This document shows, in pieces, positions 51,770-62,975 of a DNA stretch of 64,000 nt; the first letter of the stretch is position 1, and each line of letters starts with the position of its first letter. Made by a program: the position numbers and the translations under genes. Source of the DNA: Cristatella mucedo (lineage: Eukaryota; Bryozoa; Phylactolaemata; Cristatellidae); assembly GCA_009760855.2 (NCBI GenBank), contig WPIO01000018.1, forward strand, positions 470,001-534,000, read 5' to 3'. The notes below the pieces were generated by a model that was not told the origin of the DNA, made no database searches, and was given only the letters and a program-made list of their open reading frames with translations.

Positions 51770-53370
51770 TAAGTGACATGTTCCATTATGTTGTTTAAAA
51801 TCCTCAACTCGGACTTACTAAGCCGTTAAACTGGTTTCCCAATTGCACCACACGGAGCTTCCACACTTGATAATGTGGTTCCCATATCGCAATCGATATC
51901 GTCTAGATTAACATTATTATGCTCACTTGTAGAATCGCACAATTTAGTCTTAGGTTCGCAGGGGTCTTGACTTTACCCTTATTGCAATTAGCTGCTCAGT
52001 CCTGGCTCTTTCTTTGGATGACCCTTTCTTTTTCTGTCGATGAATTACAGGCGTCGATATACCTTTGCCGTCAGGAAAACACGGTTCCAATTATAGATGC
52101 GCATCAATGTTGGCAGGGGCTAGTTTGAGATGAGTACTGCCACTTCATTGTTTATTTTAGGCCTTTCGCTCTTCGCAAAGTTAGTCAAATTCAGTAAATC
52201 ACAACGGTGCCGTTTTTTAAGTCGTGATAAGCAGTGCTCAGCAAATTGAATTATTGCAGTAGATGACTCCTCTCCGGAATCCCAACGTTTGGCTCAGCGG
52301 GCAGAAATTTTCAAAACTCAAGCATTCAATTCTGCGTGCAAGGCATATTATACTCAATTCAATATTGAAAGAAATGTTTCAGATAAAATGTTAACTAAAT
52401 AGTTACATTAAATGAGGCTAACATAAGGTAACTGCAACGGCACCTCTGAAATTAAGGTCATCTCCGACATCCGGTCTAGTGGGTCTTGGGCATAAGCGGC
52501 CTATGAACGAAATCTTTTGCAGCAAGCGCCACTCATGGAACTCTCGGGGAAATCATAGCAACAAAAATTATAATAATAATTTTTTTTAACGGCTTCAGAA
52601 GCCTAAAAATCTCGGTCTGCACACTTTACATTTGGTGCAAAGAAAGTATGTCAATATGGTTGAAGATTAAATGCACATCAGCTCGCACAAGCACTCAAAC
52701 CCCATAACTAAAATGAACCCAGCAAATGCTGCGAGATACCGGAGCCATTTTATCTTCTGCTAATCTTTGCAGTCGATTGAGCTATCCACGTAATACTGGT
52801 ACATCGTAGCCCGACTTATGCGACTAATGCAATGTTCATGCTGCAACTGCACATAGTGGTACGCTGACGGTAGCAGAGCGGCAGGAAGCAATAGCGCCTA
52901 TTAACACCAAGTATATTCCACAAAAGAGATGGAGAGGGCAACATCAACAGCATGAGCAAAGAAAGCCTTAATGTATAGCTCTCGTGCAGCTGAAAACCGA
53001 GTGCAACTGACTGACCATTGCTGTACAGTACCCTTGTACTCTTGAGTAACAGTGCACAATCCTGCAAGGTGCGAGTGGCTTTGTAGCAGGACAGGCGCAC
53101 GACAATATATGTCTCAACTCGCCGAGAATTTCTGCCTAAGAGTCCGGGAAAAATCCTTACATCATCACATTCTGACCTTAATTGAAAGGCAGGCGTGGTC
53201 CAGCTGCTTGACCTCCAGCAGCTCTCTTTACATATCAACCGCCTCCGGGTTATGGATCCCATTTGGTACTACGATATCTACAAATTTATAGAAGTTTTAA
53301 TCTATCTGTCTTTCTTTTTTGCAAATACCCATCAATGTAGTTATCACGTATCTGATTACGTTTGTATTTC
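51770..53370. other. intergenic DNA with a LINE A tail remnant
   Basis: An antisense LINE A tail is at 52566-52710 (aataataatt...acactttacatttggtgcaa...agcactc). The 148-codon minus frame (53262-52816) has no recognised domain. Confidence 0.4.
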
Positions 53371-53373
53371 TCT

Positions 53374-53500
<127 letters not shown>

Positions 53501-53610
53501 TGTACCGATGGATGTATTCACGTATTTTCTTTATTACCTGTCTTTTTCTGTATTCTTAATCTCGCTCTTTGTCTCGGTCTCTATCTCTCTCTTGCTCGCA
53601 GTTGCGCGAG

Positions 53611-53681
<71 letters not shown>

Positions 53682-53705
53682 TTGCTTTCTCTCTCGCTCT
53701 CTCGA
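53611..53705. repeat. (CT)n microsatellite
   Basis: Pure CT to about 53673, then ctttctctttt-type continuation. Confidence 0.95.
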
Positions 53706-53859
53706 ACAGTCTTTCATTCTTTCCCACCCTCACTCTTTCAGCTGTCAATTTCTTAGCCCATGTCCCTCAATATATATGTCCGCGTTGCTCATAGCTTCAG
53801 GATTATTCTAAATCATCGGCCATGCCAGTGAATATAAATCAGGCAGAAACTTCTAATCT

Positions 53860-53946
53860 CTTTGCAGCAAATGTAAAGCGCCTAGAAAGATGAGTTCTCT
53901 GAGGGAGCTTTATCAAGTGCATCATTATTATTATCATTATTATTAA
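53860..53946 (+). mobile_element. LINE A tail remnant
   Basis: tttgcagcaaatgtaaagcg...gagggagctttatcaagtg, followed by (att)n. Confidence 0.75.
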
Positions 53947-53949
53947 CCA

Positions 53950-55180
53950 AGTATCGCTCGTTCGTTATGTAGAAATGTACATATTCTTAACTACACGCGG
54001 CCGTCCGTAGCGACCGAAATTAATTTGAACAGAGGCTAATGATTGACCGCAGCCAATCTCTGGTGCGTTATAGAAGGTTGTAGAAGGCTATAGAAGGTTA
54101 TAGAAGGCTTGAAAGCATGATGTGCGATATCAATCAGCAATCACCCGATCACCTGCTGCTACCCGATGTGACAAGTGTTATATTACCATCTTGGTCGATG
54201 AGAGATACCGTAGGTTAGCAGCAAATGGAGACCCGACCCTGACGTCTATGATGACTCTAGGACGTCTATCACCGCCACAAAAAGTCAGAATGTAGTTAGA
54301 AGGCAGCAGGTTGTACCCTACGGACCCTGTACCAAGAAAGCACTAGCCGTGTACTCATGCATTTCACACCTCCTTCGTTAGGAGCAAGCAGCTATAAAAG
54401 TTGGGCTCCGGCTACATCGAAAACCATGGTAGACCAGCTCAGCCATTTTGAAGATAGCGTTTGAACGCAAGATATCCTCGATTGCTCCTAGTTCTGCATC
54501 TCCAGAAGTATTGGATGTCGTCGCACAGTGCTCTCAAGTGCATGCTTTCCCACCAGGTAACGAACTGCGGCTCTACTAGCACGGCACTTTGGCCACGTGC
54601 ACCACCGGGTACGTCCTACGGTGTGTTTCTGAGGTCACTTGTCAAAACACGAGCCGCCGAATGCCGAATGGCCACGTACATCACCCGGGATGTTCATAGT
54701 AGCCATGCTAATCAGAATTCCAGCGAAGTTCAGCAAATACTGGTGGACTGCCAAAAGCACCAAATAAAGCGGCTGGCCGAGGCGCCCAGCTGAGACGAGA
54801 TGCTCGTCTCAGAGTGAGCGCTCGCCGATGGCAAGGGTTGTGTGGCTCAGGGTAGTGTGACCTGGGAAAGGAGATTTGTAGTCACGTGGCCGAGATTCAA
54901 CGCCAGAAGCATGCGGAATCGAGAGGTTGGTGCGGCCCATGTCGAGAAGGCATCGAAATTATCTTGGCCGCAGCTCGATACATGTGTAGGCGTTCTGCCT
55001 AATTAAACCCTCAATCGTATAACTTTGGGCACCAACCATCGAACGAGCTTTTGGTTTCCAAGAAAAGCCAGCAAGGTAAATGACTTGCGGTGGAAGAGAG
55101 CTAAGAGATATAGGTAGCCAGAGAGATGGTAAAAGAGGGTGATAGGCATAGGTAGGAAAAGATAGATATATGGACAGAGA
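53950..55180. other. unassigned DNA with short repeats
   Basis: A (tatagaaggt/c)n repeat of four units is at 54071-54108. The 110-codon frame at 54461-54793 (+) contains a LWPRAPPGT motif; no firm family. Confidence 0.3.
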
Positions 55181-55184
55181 GATA

Positions 55185-55200
55185 GAGAGGTAGAGAGAGA

Positions 55201-55274
<74 letters not shown>
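55185..55274. repeat. (GA)n microsatellite
   Basis: About 85 bp of GA, preceded by gata-type repeats from 55140. Confidence 0.96.
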
Positions 55275-55276
<2 letters not shown>

Positions 55277-55756
55277 CCGCCGAATGATAAGCTTGGAGAA
55301 TAACCGATCGTGAAGTAGGTAGGTAGGGGGAGGTAGGGCAGGTGACCCTTAGAACAGCCGGCGTTTCCGGGGGTTCACCCAGCTACGCCGCATCTGCGGC
55401 TGACCAATGCGTGCCTAGCACCATCTTTCGTAAGATGGTTTGATGTGCTGAGAAGCAAAAGGATCCAGGGGGAGCTGACCTTGCCTGTATCGTCAATATT
55501 TTCGCAAGCAAGTCGCAGTCTTCAGCGCAAGTGTGGACGCTCTACATGAGACTCAAACGCTAGGCGATAGCTGGCGTCAGGCTGATGATATTGATTGACC
55601 TCTACGCGCATATTCAGGTCTGCGCCGCGGAATGCGCAATCGGTATTGAGATGGAAGAGCCGCCGACTTGAAGCCGGAAGCCGGCTACGTAACCTCTGCT
55701 TGCAGCTCCGATCATTGAGCACCAGGGTATCGCAGCCAAAAGCTACGGACAGCGGC

Positions 55757-55802
55757 CGCCAGCTGCACTAGGCTACGACGCCAGCTGCACTAAGCTACGA
55801 CG
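55757..55802. repeat. 22-bp tandem duplication
   Basis: gccagctgcactaggctacg and gccagctgcactaagctacg are adjacent, each followed by ac. Confidence 0.85.
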
Positions 55803-56167
55803 CGCATACAGCAGTCTTCCGATAGGCGACAGCTTGCATGCCAACGGGAAGTAAAGCTGACCTTAGCTGTCAGTCCTGTTCTTTGGCAAGCAGGCGCCGC
55901 ACCAGCCCTCTGGGCCCGCCGACGGAGCCGATGCAGACTGCCGATAGCGCGATTCAAGTCTTTAATTTATGAAGCTCGCTCGGCGAGAGCAGCTCGGACG
56001 GGCTCGACAGGGAGCGCGGGTCGCACCGGCCCCCGGGACTCAACGTCGCCATTGCTGCGGCCCAGCAGACGCCTCGAGTTAAAATGGACGCATACTAGCT
56101 GCCTCTTAGCTACCTAGCGGATGTAGAGCTGGTCGAGGACGAACTGCTTCGACGCCAAAGGGATATG

Positions 56168-56274
56168 ATTCATTTGCATAGCCCCCCAAGAGAACTTAAT
56201 CTTTATTCAAGCGCTTCACACATGCCACGGGCCTTGGGCTCACGACCTCGGCCAAACCTCACACCTTGCTAGTA
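56168..56274 (-). mobile_element. SINE1 copy, head-truncated
   Basis: The minus strand gives the B-box region (ggtcgtgagcccaaggcccg), then the tail aagcgcttgaataaagatta and agttctcttgggggg. LINE A starts immediately to the right. Confidence 0.7.
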
Positions 56275-56277
56275 AGT

Positions 56278-57755
56278 TCCAGTCTGGCTGTAGAGCTAAT
56301 CACTCCACATAGTCAGCATTGCTTAGCCTATAAAACGACCTACTTAGGAATGCAGAGGTGGGTAGAGTGTCTCTGCTTGTTTTGCTTGATCTTTCGGCAG
56401 CTTTTGATACCATCGATGACAAAGTTCTTCTAGAGCACCTCTCATCTCGCCTGGGCATCACTGGCACTTCTCTGCAGTGGTTCAGGTCCTATCTCAGTGG
56501 GAGACTCCAGAGTATTGACGTAAATGGACAAAGATCATCTGAAGTACCTCTGAAATATGGAGTACCTCAGGGCTCCGTGCTAGGTCCGGTTCTTTTCATG
56601 GTTTATACTCTCTCTCTTGCTGATGTGATTGCCAAGCACAATCTAGGCTTTCACTTCTATGCGGATGACACTCAGTTGTACCTTTGCTTTGATCCCTCCC
56701 AGCCTTCGAGCACCTCAAATTCTCTCAACTCACTTGCTGCATGCATTGATGACATCCACACATGGATGGCAGCCAATTTTCTAAAACTAAACAATGATAA
56801 AACTAACTAACTAATCATCGGCAAACCCAGTGTGATTCAGAGATTGGAAAGGCTGACTCTCAAAACTGGCTCTGCCGGCATATCTCTAGTTGTATCAGCT
56901 CGAAATCTAGGTGTCAAATTTCAAAGTGACCTCTCGTTAGATGACCATATCAGCTCCACAGTCAAATGCGCCTATTTTCAGCTTTATAACATTGCTAAAA
57001 TTCGGGCTTGTTTAGATAAGGATACCACGTCTAAGTTGGTCCATGCATTCGTGACATCCCGTCTCGACTTCTGCAAGTCACTGCTTACTGGCCTACCAGC
57101 GTGTGCGATCAGGCGATTGCAGCTGGTTGCAAAACTCTGCAGCTAGGCTTGTCTGTCTTGATCGTCGCAGTCGTCACATTACTCCACTTCTCGCCGACCT
57201 GCACTGGCTACCAGTCAAGCAACGGATTGACTTCAAAGTTTTGTCGCTCACTTTTAGGTCTCTTCATTCTATGGCTTCAGCCTATCTGTCAGATATACTA
57301 CCCCATCAGGCCAAGCATCGTACCACTCGCTTTTCGGAATCCAACAGTCTACAAATACCTCGTACAAACCTCAAATCCTTTGGAGACCGTGCATTTAGTT
57401 CGTATGTTCCCAAAGCCTGGAACTCCCTCCCGACCTGCATCAGAACATCCCCTGAACTGACCGCATTTAAAAGGAACTTAAAAACACACCTATTTAGGAC
57501 AGCATTTAGTGGGTCCCTGTGATTCGCCCTTGATGTGCTTATGGGTGCTGACACTGCTTCATGCTGCCACTAACCACATTTGCACGCTGACCCTGTGCAT
57601 GTCACCCCTAACCATATTATTCGTTTTGTCTATTTTTCAAGAATGATTTTACTTACCATTCAATTGCATTTCACTTTGCAGCAAATGTAAAGCGCCTATA
57701 AAGAGATTAAGTTCTCTGAGGGCGCTTTATCAAGTGCATTTTTATTATAATTATT
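56278..57755 (+). mobile_element. LINE A copy, best-preserved RT (5' truncated)
   Basis: A non-LTR retrotransposon of L2/CR1 type. The RT covers domain A (LLDLSAAFDTIDD), B (GVPQGSVLGPVLF) and the catalytic YADD (FHFYADDTQLY) at 56358-56810. It continues in other frames to the conserved C-terminus (GDRAFSSYVPKAWNSLPTC) and stop at 57522. A ctaactaa expansion at about 56800 and a shift near 57100 break the frame. The 3' UTR ends in the hairpin tail (taaagcgcctataaagagat; gagggcgctttatcaagtg) and an AT-rich end about 50 bp before the GAIN-like exon. Confidence 0.94.
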
Positions 57756-57808
57756 ATTAATAGTTTTAATGTATTTTTCTTGAATGAAGTATTCCTTCTA
57801 CACTCTAG

Positions 57809-58000
57809 GAAACTATAATGAATGGAAACATTATTGACGTCACCAAGAACGTGACAAGCCTGACCGGTGACCCTGCCATCCTAAAGTCAGCAGATGTCGT
57901 CAATGTATCCCGAATTCTCCAGAATTTAGCCACGTTCTACCATGGCAGCAATATCTCTGCAAAGCGACTCCTTCAGGTCTTTAATCAGCTGCTGCCTCCT
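57809..58000 (+). CDS. candidate adhesion-GPCR GAIN-domain exon
   Basis: A ctctag acceptor precedes ETIMNGNIIDVTKNVTSL, then AILKSADVVNVSRILQNLA and ISAKRLLQVFNQLLPP. The pattern of N-glycosylation sites, SADV..VS.IL.NL and an LL..(V/F)N.LL helix resembles the helical subdomain A of GAIN domains in latrophilin-like receptors (membrane receptors with autoproteolysis). The donor is uncertain: gt at 57977 or 58001 both keep phase 0, and the frame stays open to 58381 without further similarity. No HRM, GPS or seven-helix exon was recognised. Family assignment is tentative. Confidence 0.42.
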
Positions 58001-58689
58001 GTGCCGGCAAAAGTCAACAATAAAACTTCAAAGGCCGCCTCCATCATTTTCAACTTTCCCACGAGTGCTTTTATCGTGGCTGCGTTGTCCCGTATTCGAG
58101 CAGGAAGAGCAGGAGACTCGCACCGAGGACGCTCGCAAGCCGTCGACCACGCCGAGTCGCTTCTGCAATCGCGAGCTGGTCGAAAGATGCCTCCTCGCCA
58201 AGGATCCAGGTTAGACTGCAGGCCTGTAGGCAAACGCCAGCTGCATCGGCGCAGCTGCGTCTCAGCAGTCCTACTCTGGTGTCGCTACTTCCGGATAGTC
58301 TCCAAAATTTCCCTTTCTTTTCGCATCGCGCTTTTCGCTCATCTGATTCGTTCTATCTATCGGGTCTTCTATTTCGTCTAGCACCATGTGAGCAGCTCAA
58401 TGGAAATGGACTGGCCGATAGCTGAGCCATAGTAGACGTACATTGCACGTGTACTACGCATCACTCCCGGAAGTATTAGTCGCGTAAGATAGCGCTGCGC
58501 CATCTTGCCAGGTGACGCAAAGGCACCATCTAGCGACGTGAAAGAGAAAAGGACGGACACTCTCGCTGTATTTAGTAGGAATTTCTCGCTCTCCGGCGCA
58601 ACAAACGCTTCTACAAAGTGGTAGCTCGACGCGGCGCGAAGTCACCGGCTCTGCCAGCGACGCAGCACGTGGTGCAGTTAGCCGCTGGG

Positions 58690-58785
58690 GCTTTGCTAGC
58701 ACTGTAGAAAACTCCACTGCGTGACATCCACTAAGTCTATGTGGCTTGAGTTATACACCAAGAAACATCACGTTACACTGCATCG
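58690..58785 (+). mobile_element. LINE B tail remnant
   Basis: gaaaactccactgcgtgaca...ctatgtggcttgagttatac...atcacgttacactgc. Confidence 0.6.
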
Positions 58786-58867
58786 CGCCGTCTCCGAGCA
58801 GCCATTCGCTGCTCATGAACTTAGAGAGGACAGGGCAACGTTGGAGGCGCCATCTGCGCCGCGACTA

Positions 58868-58945
58868 AAGTGTATGCACAGTGCCTAGAACGCGATTAGC
58901 TTTTCCGCGGGGGCTAAACGAATGTATTTATTATGATTATCAATA
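58868..58945 (+). mobile_element. LINE A tail remnant
   Basis: aagtgtatgcacagtgccta...gggggctaaacgaatg, then tattatgattat. Confidence 0.5.
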
Positions 58946-59077
58946 TTATCGCCGACTGCACCTGGACGCGGCTTGAGCGTGCCTCGATGCCGCCGCACGG
59001 ATTTGGCTCCGCGGCGAGCCAGCCGCTCCGCGGCTCCACGCTCACGCCGTTCCTACTGCCGCAGCCGCCGCCGTTTC

Positions 59078-59214
59078 TGCCGTCGCCGCTGCCGTCGCCG
59101 CTGCCGTCGCCGCTGCCGTCGCCGCTGCCGTCGCCGCTGCCGTCGCCGCTGCCGTCGCCACTGCCGTCGCTGCCGTCGCTGCCGTCGCTGCCGTCGCTGC
59201 CGTCGCTGCCGCGC
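59078..59214. repeat. CTGCCGTCGCCG minisatellite
   Basis: Six or so 12-bp units are followed by five 9-bp units (ctgccgtcg). Spurious Arg/Cys and Pro/Ser/Leu frames come from this array. Confidence 0.93.
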
Positions 59215-59224
59215 TGCCGCTGCT

Positions 59225-59640
59225 GCCGCCGCCGCTGCCGTGTCCGTCCTAGCGATCCGCACCGCTTCCTCCAGTCGCTCGGTCGCCACGCGGTGAATCG
59301 TCTCTACTCGTTCATTGAAGAGAAGGAACCAAAAGCCGCCGAGAGAGCCAAAGAGTTTAAAGTTCGAAATGCAATGCAGGAGACTGCCAGCTTTACTTCT
59401 TTTTTGCAAGTATTCCAAATGTGTCCTCAGAAAGTTGCTCCAAAAGACCTACAATGCTGTTCAGTCCATCATTTATAGCTTTCACAGTCTCCACTCTTAC
59501 ACTCCACCTTGTTGCAGAGTCACGTTTGACAGTGATGGCTAAGACTTTCTTCAGTTATTCTAACCTCAGAAGAGTTTATCTTGAAAAAAAATAAGTTGGT
59601 GCTCTCTAATGTTCACAAAAAGATAATTACAACGGAATCT
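59225..59640 (-). pseudogene. hAT transposase remnant (ZMYM1-like)
   Basis: The minus strand reads VKRDSATRWSVRVETVKAIN, then DGLNSIVGLLEQLSED. After a stop and frameshift it continues LLHCISNFKLFGSLGGFWFL, then ERVETIHRVATERLEE. This is the TRWS.R...VKAI and F.F...L...I....AL.. order of ZMYM1/52-kDa-repressor-like hAT transposases. It runs straight into the minisatellite. Confidence 0.6.
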
Positions 59641-60420
59641 TTACTTGTAGCATGAACTGCTACTAGGTTCAAGCTGCGTTTATTACGGTCTGCATAAACT
59701 GCCTTCTCATTTCTGAATGTATTTCTATTTTCGACACCTGAGAAGTAGTCAGACATGACTGCTGCGTTGTCGTAACGCAGCCAGTTAAGTTAGCCTAGCT
59801 AGTGTGGCCTAATAGTGCGTCGGCGCTCAGCCACGAACCCCGGCTCGCCCTCGACGCGCTGTAGCAGACCGGGCTTGATCTTTGCGGGACGCAGCCCGCC
59901 ATGGCAGGCGTACTGGGCCGAGCGGACGGGAAGGGAGGCCGACGGGAAGGGAAGCGGACGGGAAGGGAAGCCGACGGGAAGGGCTGCGAGCGCCAGTCGA
60001 ATATACGGCGGCTGAAGCCCGCTTGGTGTATGCGTAGCGTAGCCGGTGCCGCCGCAGCGTTGACCTATCCTCAGCTTGGTCTAAGTCTGTAAACATGCTA
60101 AATTAAACTAGCTCAGTCAGCAATAGTCAAGGCCATTACAGCAAGGACATGCTTGAAATCGAGACTGGTATTCTTACATGAAAAGGTTTCTTTTTAAATA
60201 TGCACAATCTATTTTGGTTTGATGACCCCTTGGCCTCGGCGCCCGCGGACGTCTGCCCCACTCCTGCCCCCGCCCACCCCTTACTGCGGCTGCGTTCGAA
60301 CGCAACGGAAGCAGACTCCGTAACGGGCTGCCCTCGGTGGAGCTGGAGAGCTCCCAGTGTCTCTCTCTTCTTTTCCTACGGCCGGGCATGATAATCGCAT
60401 CAACGACGCGAAGAGCTAGG
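59640..60420. other. unassigned DNA
   Basis: A (ggaagggaagcsgac)n-like repeat of four 15-bp units lies at 59926-59985. No gene was recognised. Confidence 0.4.
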
Positions 60421-60427
60421 GAGCTCC

Positions 60428-60485
60428 CAGCGGGCTAGTCTAGTGCGCGCGCGGCGCGTCGCGCCCGTACTAGACTAGCCCGCTG
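60428..60485. repeat. perfect 17-bp inverted repeat (hairpin)
   Basis: The arms CAGCGGGCTAGTCTAGT and ACTAGACTAGCCCGCTG pair perfectly across a 24-nt GC-rich loop. Function unknown. Confidence 0.9.
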
Positions 60486-60611
60486 CAGCTCGCAGCCGTA
60501 GGCCAACAAGACGGCGGCGGCGGCGGCCAGCCGCCAGCAGCAGCCGACGAGGGCGGCTGACTTGAACGTGCTTGCCGCTCGCACGGATCTGAGAGCGTCA
60601 GCCGCCGCCGG

Positions 60612-60612
60612 T

Positions 60613-60708
<96 letters not shown>
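60612..60708. repeat. (CCG)n trinucleotide repeat
   Basis: About 97 bp (more than 30 units) uninterrupted. It encodes poly-Ala, poly-Pro or poly-Gly in spurious frames on both strands. Confidence 0.97.
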
Positions 60709-60714
60709 CCGTCG

Positions 60715-61380
60715 AGGGAGTGGCGGCTGCGGTTGCGGCGGGGCCTGCGCCCGATCGGACTTTCCAAAGATGACCAGCTGCGCCGCATCCGGCAGCGCAG
60801 TAGCTCCAGTGCGCATCCGGACGCGCCGCCGCAGCTGGAGAGGGCTGCGGTGGCGGCGGCAGTCGCCCTAGCCTCGACGCCGCCGCCGTCGCCGCTGGGA
60901 AAGCCCTGAATTCGTTAGCTCTTCCGGGGCTGCATCAAAGCGGATACAGAGAGTAGGCGGTTTCACTGCCGCCGCGTCGCCCCTCTTGCTCTCTGGGGGG
61001 ATCCGACGGCCTCGTCCTCTCGCGATGACAACGCAATCAGCTGCCGCCCGGCGACGGTTTCTTTTTGAAGCGGGGCCCTCTGCTCCTCGAGCGCCAGCGA
61101 GCCGTCAAACTTTGGCGACCGTGAGCGACGAAGCGGACGTGCAGTCGCAGGTCGCTGCGAGGGCTCGCGACGACGATCGATGCTCGCCGTAGCGGCTCCG
61201 CTCGTGCCCGACCGGCGCTGCAGAGGCGGCTTCTCGTGCTGCGGGAGGCGTGAAGTAGCGCGGAGCTGCGGGGATGCACGTGCTGGCCATTAGGGAAACA
61301 AAACAAGAGCACCGGGATTCTTGCAAGAAAGGTTTCGAAATGGCAACGAATGAACGAGAAAATACAAGTAAGGAAATAGA
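60715..61380. other. CpG-rich DNA, no gene recognised
   Basis: GC-rich flanks of the (CCG)n tract, possibly a promoter or 5' UTR; overlapping frames on both strands look compositional. Confidence 0.35.
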
Positions 61381-61394
61381 GAAGTAGATTAGAA

Positions 61395-61435
61395 GAAGTA
61401 GATAGAGAGATAAATAGAGAGAGAGAGACAGAGAC

Positions 61436-61466
<31 letters not shown>

Positions 61467-61473
61467 CAGAGAC

Positions 61474-61532
<59 letters not shown>

Positions 61533-61945
61533 GAGAGGAGAGAGACGGAGGCGAAGGAGAGAGAGAGAGAGAGAGGAGAAGGAGAGAGAGACAGAGAGAG
61601 AGGGGAGAGAAAGGGACATGTAGATAGCTAGTTGGTTAGCTAGGTAGCTTGATACAGTTATGGATAGATAAATAGATAGATAGAGCAAAGAGCAAGGAGA
61701 GACTGTAAAGAGAGTGTAAAGAGAGGTGAATAAGAATAGGAAGTCAACGGAGAATTAGTTAGAACTATGTATAAGGGAAATAGTCTGGAGAGTGAGAGAG
61801 AGAGGAAGAGGAAGAGAGATAGAGATAGAGATAGAGATATATATATAGATAGATAGAGAGACAGAGACAGAGCCAGACAGACACAGACAGACTGACAGAT
61901 TGACAGAGAGGGGGAGAGAGAGAGAGGGTGGTGTGATTGATATAC
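61395..61945. repeat. purine-rich (GA)n/(GACA)n/(GATA)n tract
   Basis: Interrupted gaga, gaca and gata repeats: (cagacagacagaca) near 61485, (gataga) near 61670 and 61815-61855. Confidence 0.92.
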
Positions 61946-61950
61946 GCATA

Positions 61951-62100
61951 GGTACATACCTGATTATTGCACATAATAAATGGAGGAAGGTGCAATAGAT
62001 TCTTTGCTAAAGAGGGGAAAACATGGGTACATACCTGATTATTGCACATAATAAATGGAGGAAGGTGCAATAGCTTCGTTGCTAAAGAGGGGAAAACATG
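61951..62100. repeat. 75-bp tandem duplication
   Basis: Two adjacent copies start ggtacatacctgattattgc. They differ at only about two positions (attc/ctcg near the middle). Confidence 0.92.
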
Positions 62101-62109
62101 AAGAAAAGA

Positions 62110-62960
62110 AAATAGGGCTAAGAGAGGAGAAAGGGCGAGAGAGAATACGGACACAGGGATAAAGACGTAAACTTCTAGCCACTTCTAGGAGTTTACGAAA
62201 ACACGGGTTTGGTTTACGGGTAGGGATGAAATGTTACTGCACGGCCAAAGGGAAGTCGCTATAGAACTGCTTTTGGCTAAGGTTTAGGAGACGATTAGCT
62301 GATCCGGACCATACTAAAGCTTCGCTACATTGACTGGCAAGAACTCCTCATGCAAGTGCTGAGCTGGCCTAAATGACCTGCCAATCACGTTTAGGCCCTT
62401 TGTTATAATGCACCGGCCATAACTACTTCTCCATCAAATTTGGGCACGCTACCACCTGCTCGTGTCTTACTCAAGCCCCTCAGCTGAGCCTATCACCTAG
62501 CTGAAAACCTTCGGAGATTACGCCTTTAGTTAGCCTGCAACCAAGGAATTGAACTCATCCCTAAACTGCCTCACTACATATCCTGATTCATCTGTAGACC
62601 AAAGTTACGAGCATAATTTCAACCGGTCAACAGCAGCACTCCTCCTGCACCTCCGCGGGGCGTGGAGCAGCAGCAGCCCGATCGATCTGCCAATCTTGGC
62701 GACAGCGGCCTTTCTGATATTTAAAGCTGAACAAAAGCTGACAGCAAAGGCGAAGCCTCCTGAAACTTGGGAATCAACCCATATACAAGTGGCTAGATAC
62801 AATGCCTCGGCGGCGTATCGCAGGAGATGCAACGCTGCACCGGCGAAGGGCCACTGGTGGACTATCTTGAGCTAATAAGTTGGCGCATTAGGGATAATGA
62901 TAATAAAAATAATACTTCTTTTCTGTAGCCCAAAGATAATTTTATCTCTGTTCAGATGCG
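62110..62960. other. unassigned DNA
   Basis: A 108-codon plus frame (62549-62875) starting MNSSLNCLTTYPDSSVDQSY is not recognised. A short (aataat)-type tract lies at about 62897-62915. Confidence 0.35.
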
Positions 62961-62975
62961 TCAAGAATCGACGCA

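Noticed and set aside
59053-59418. Gln/Arg-rich and Arg/Cys-rich proteins from the 59.1-kb array
   Set aside because: Translation of the CTGCCGTCGCCG minisatellite. Only the adjoining hAT segment has family similarity.
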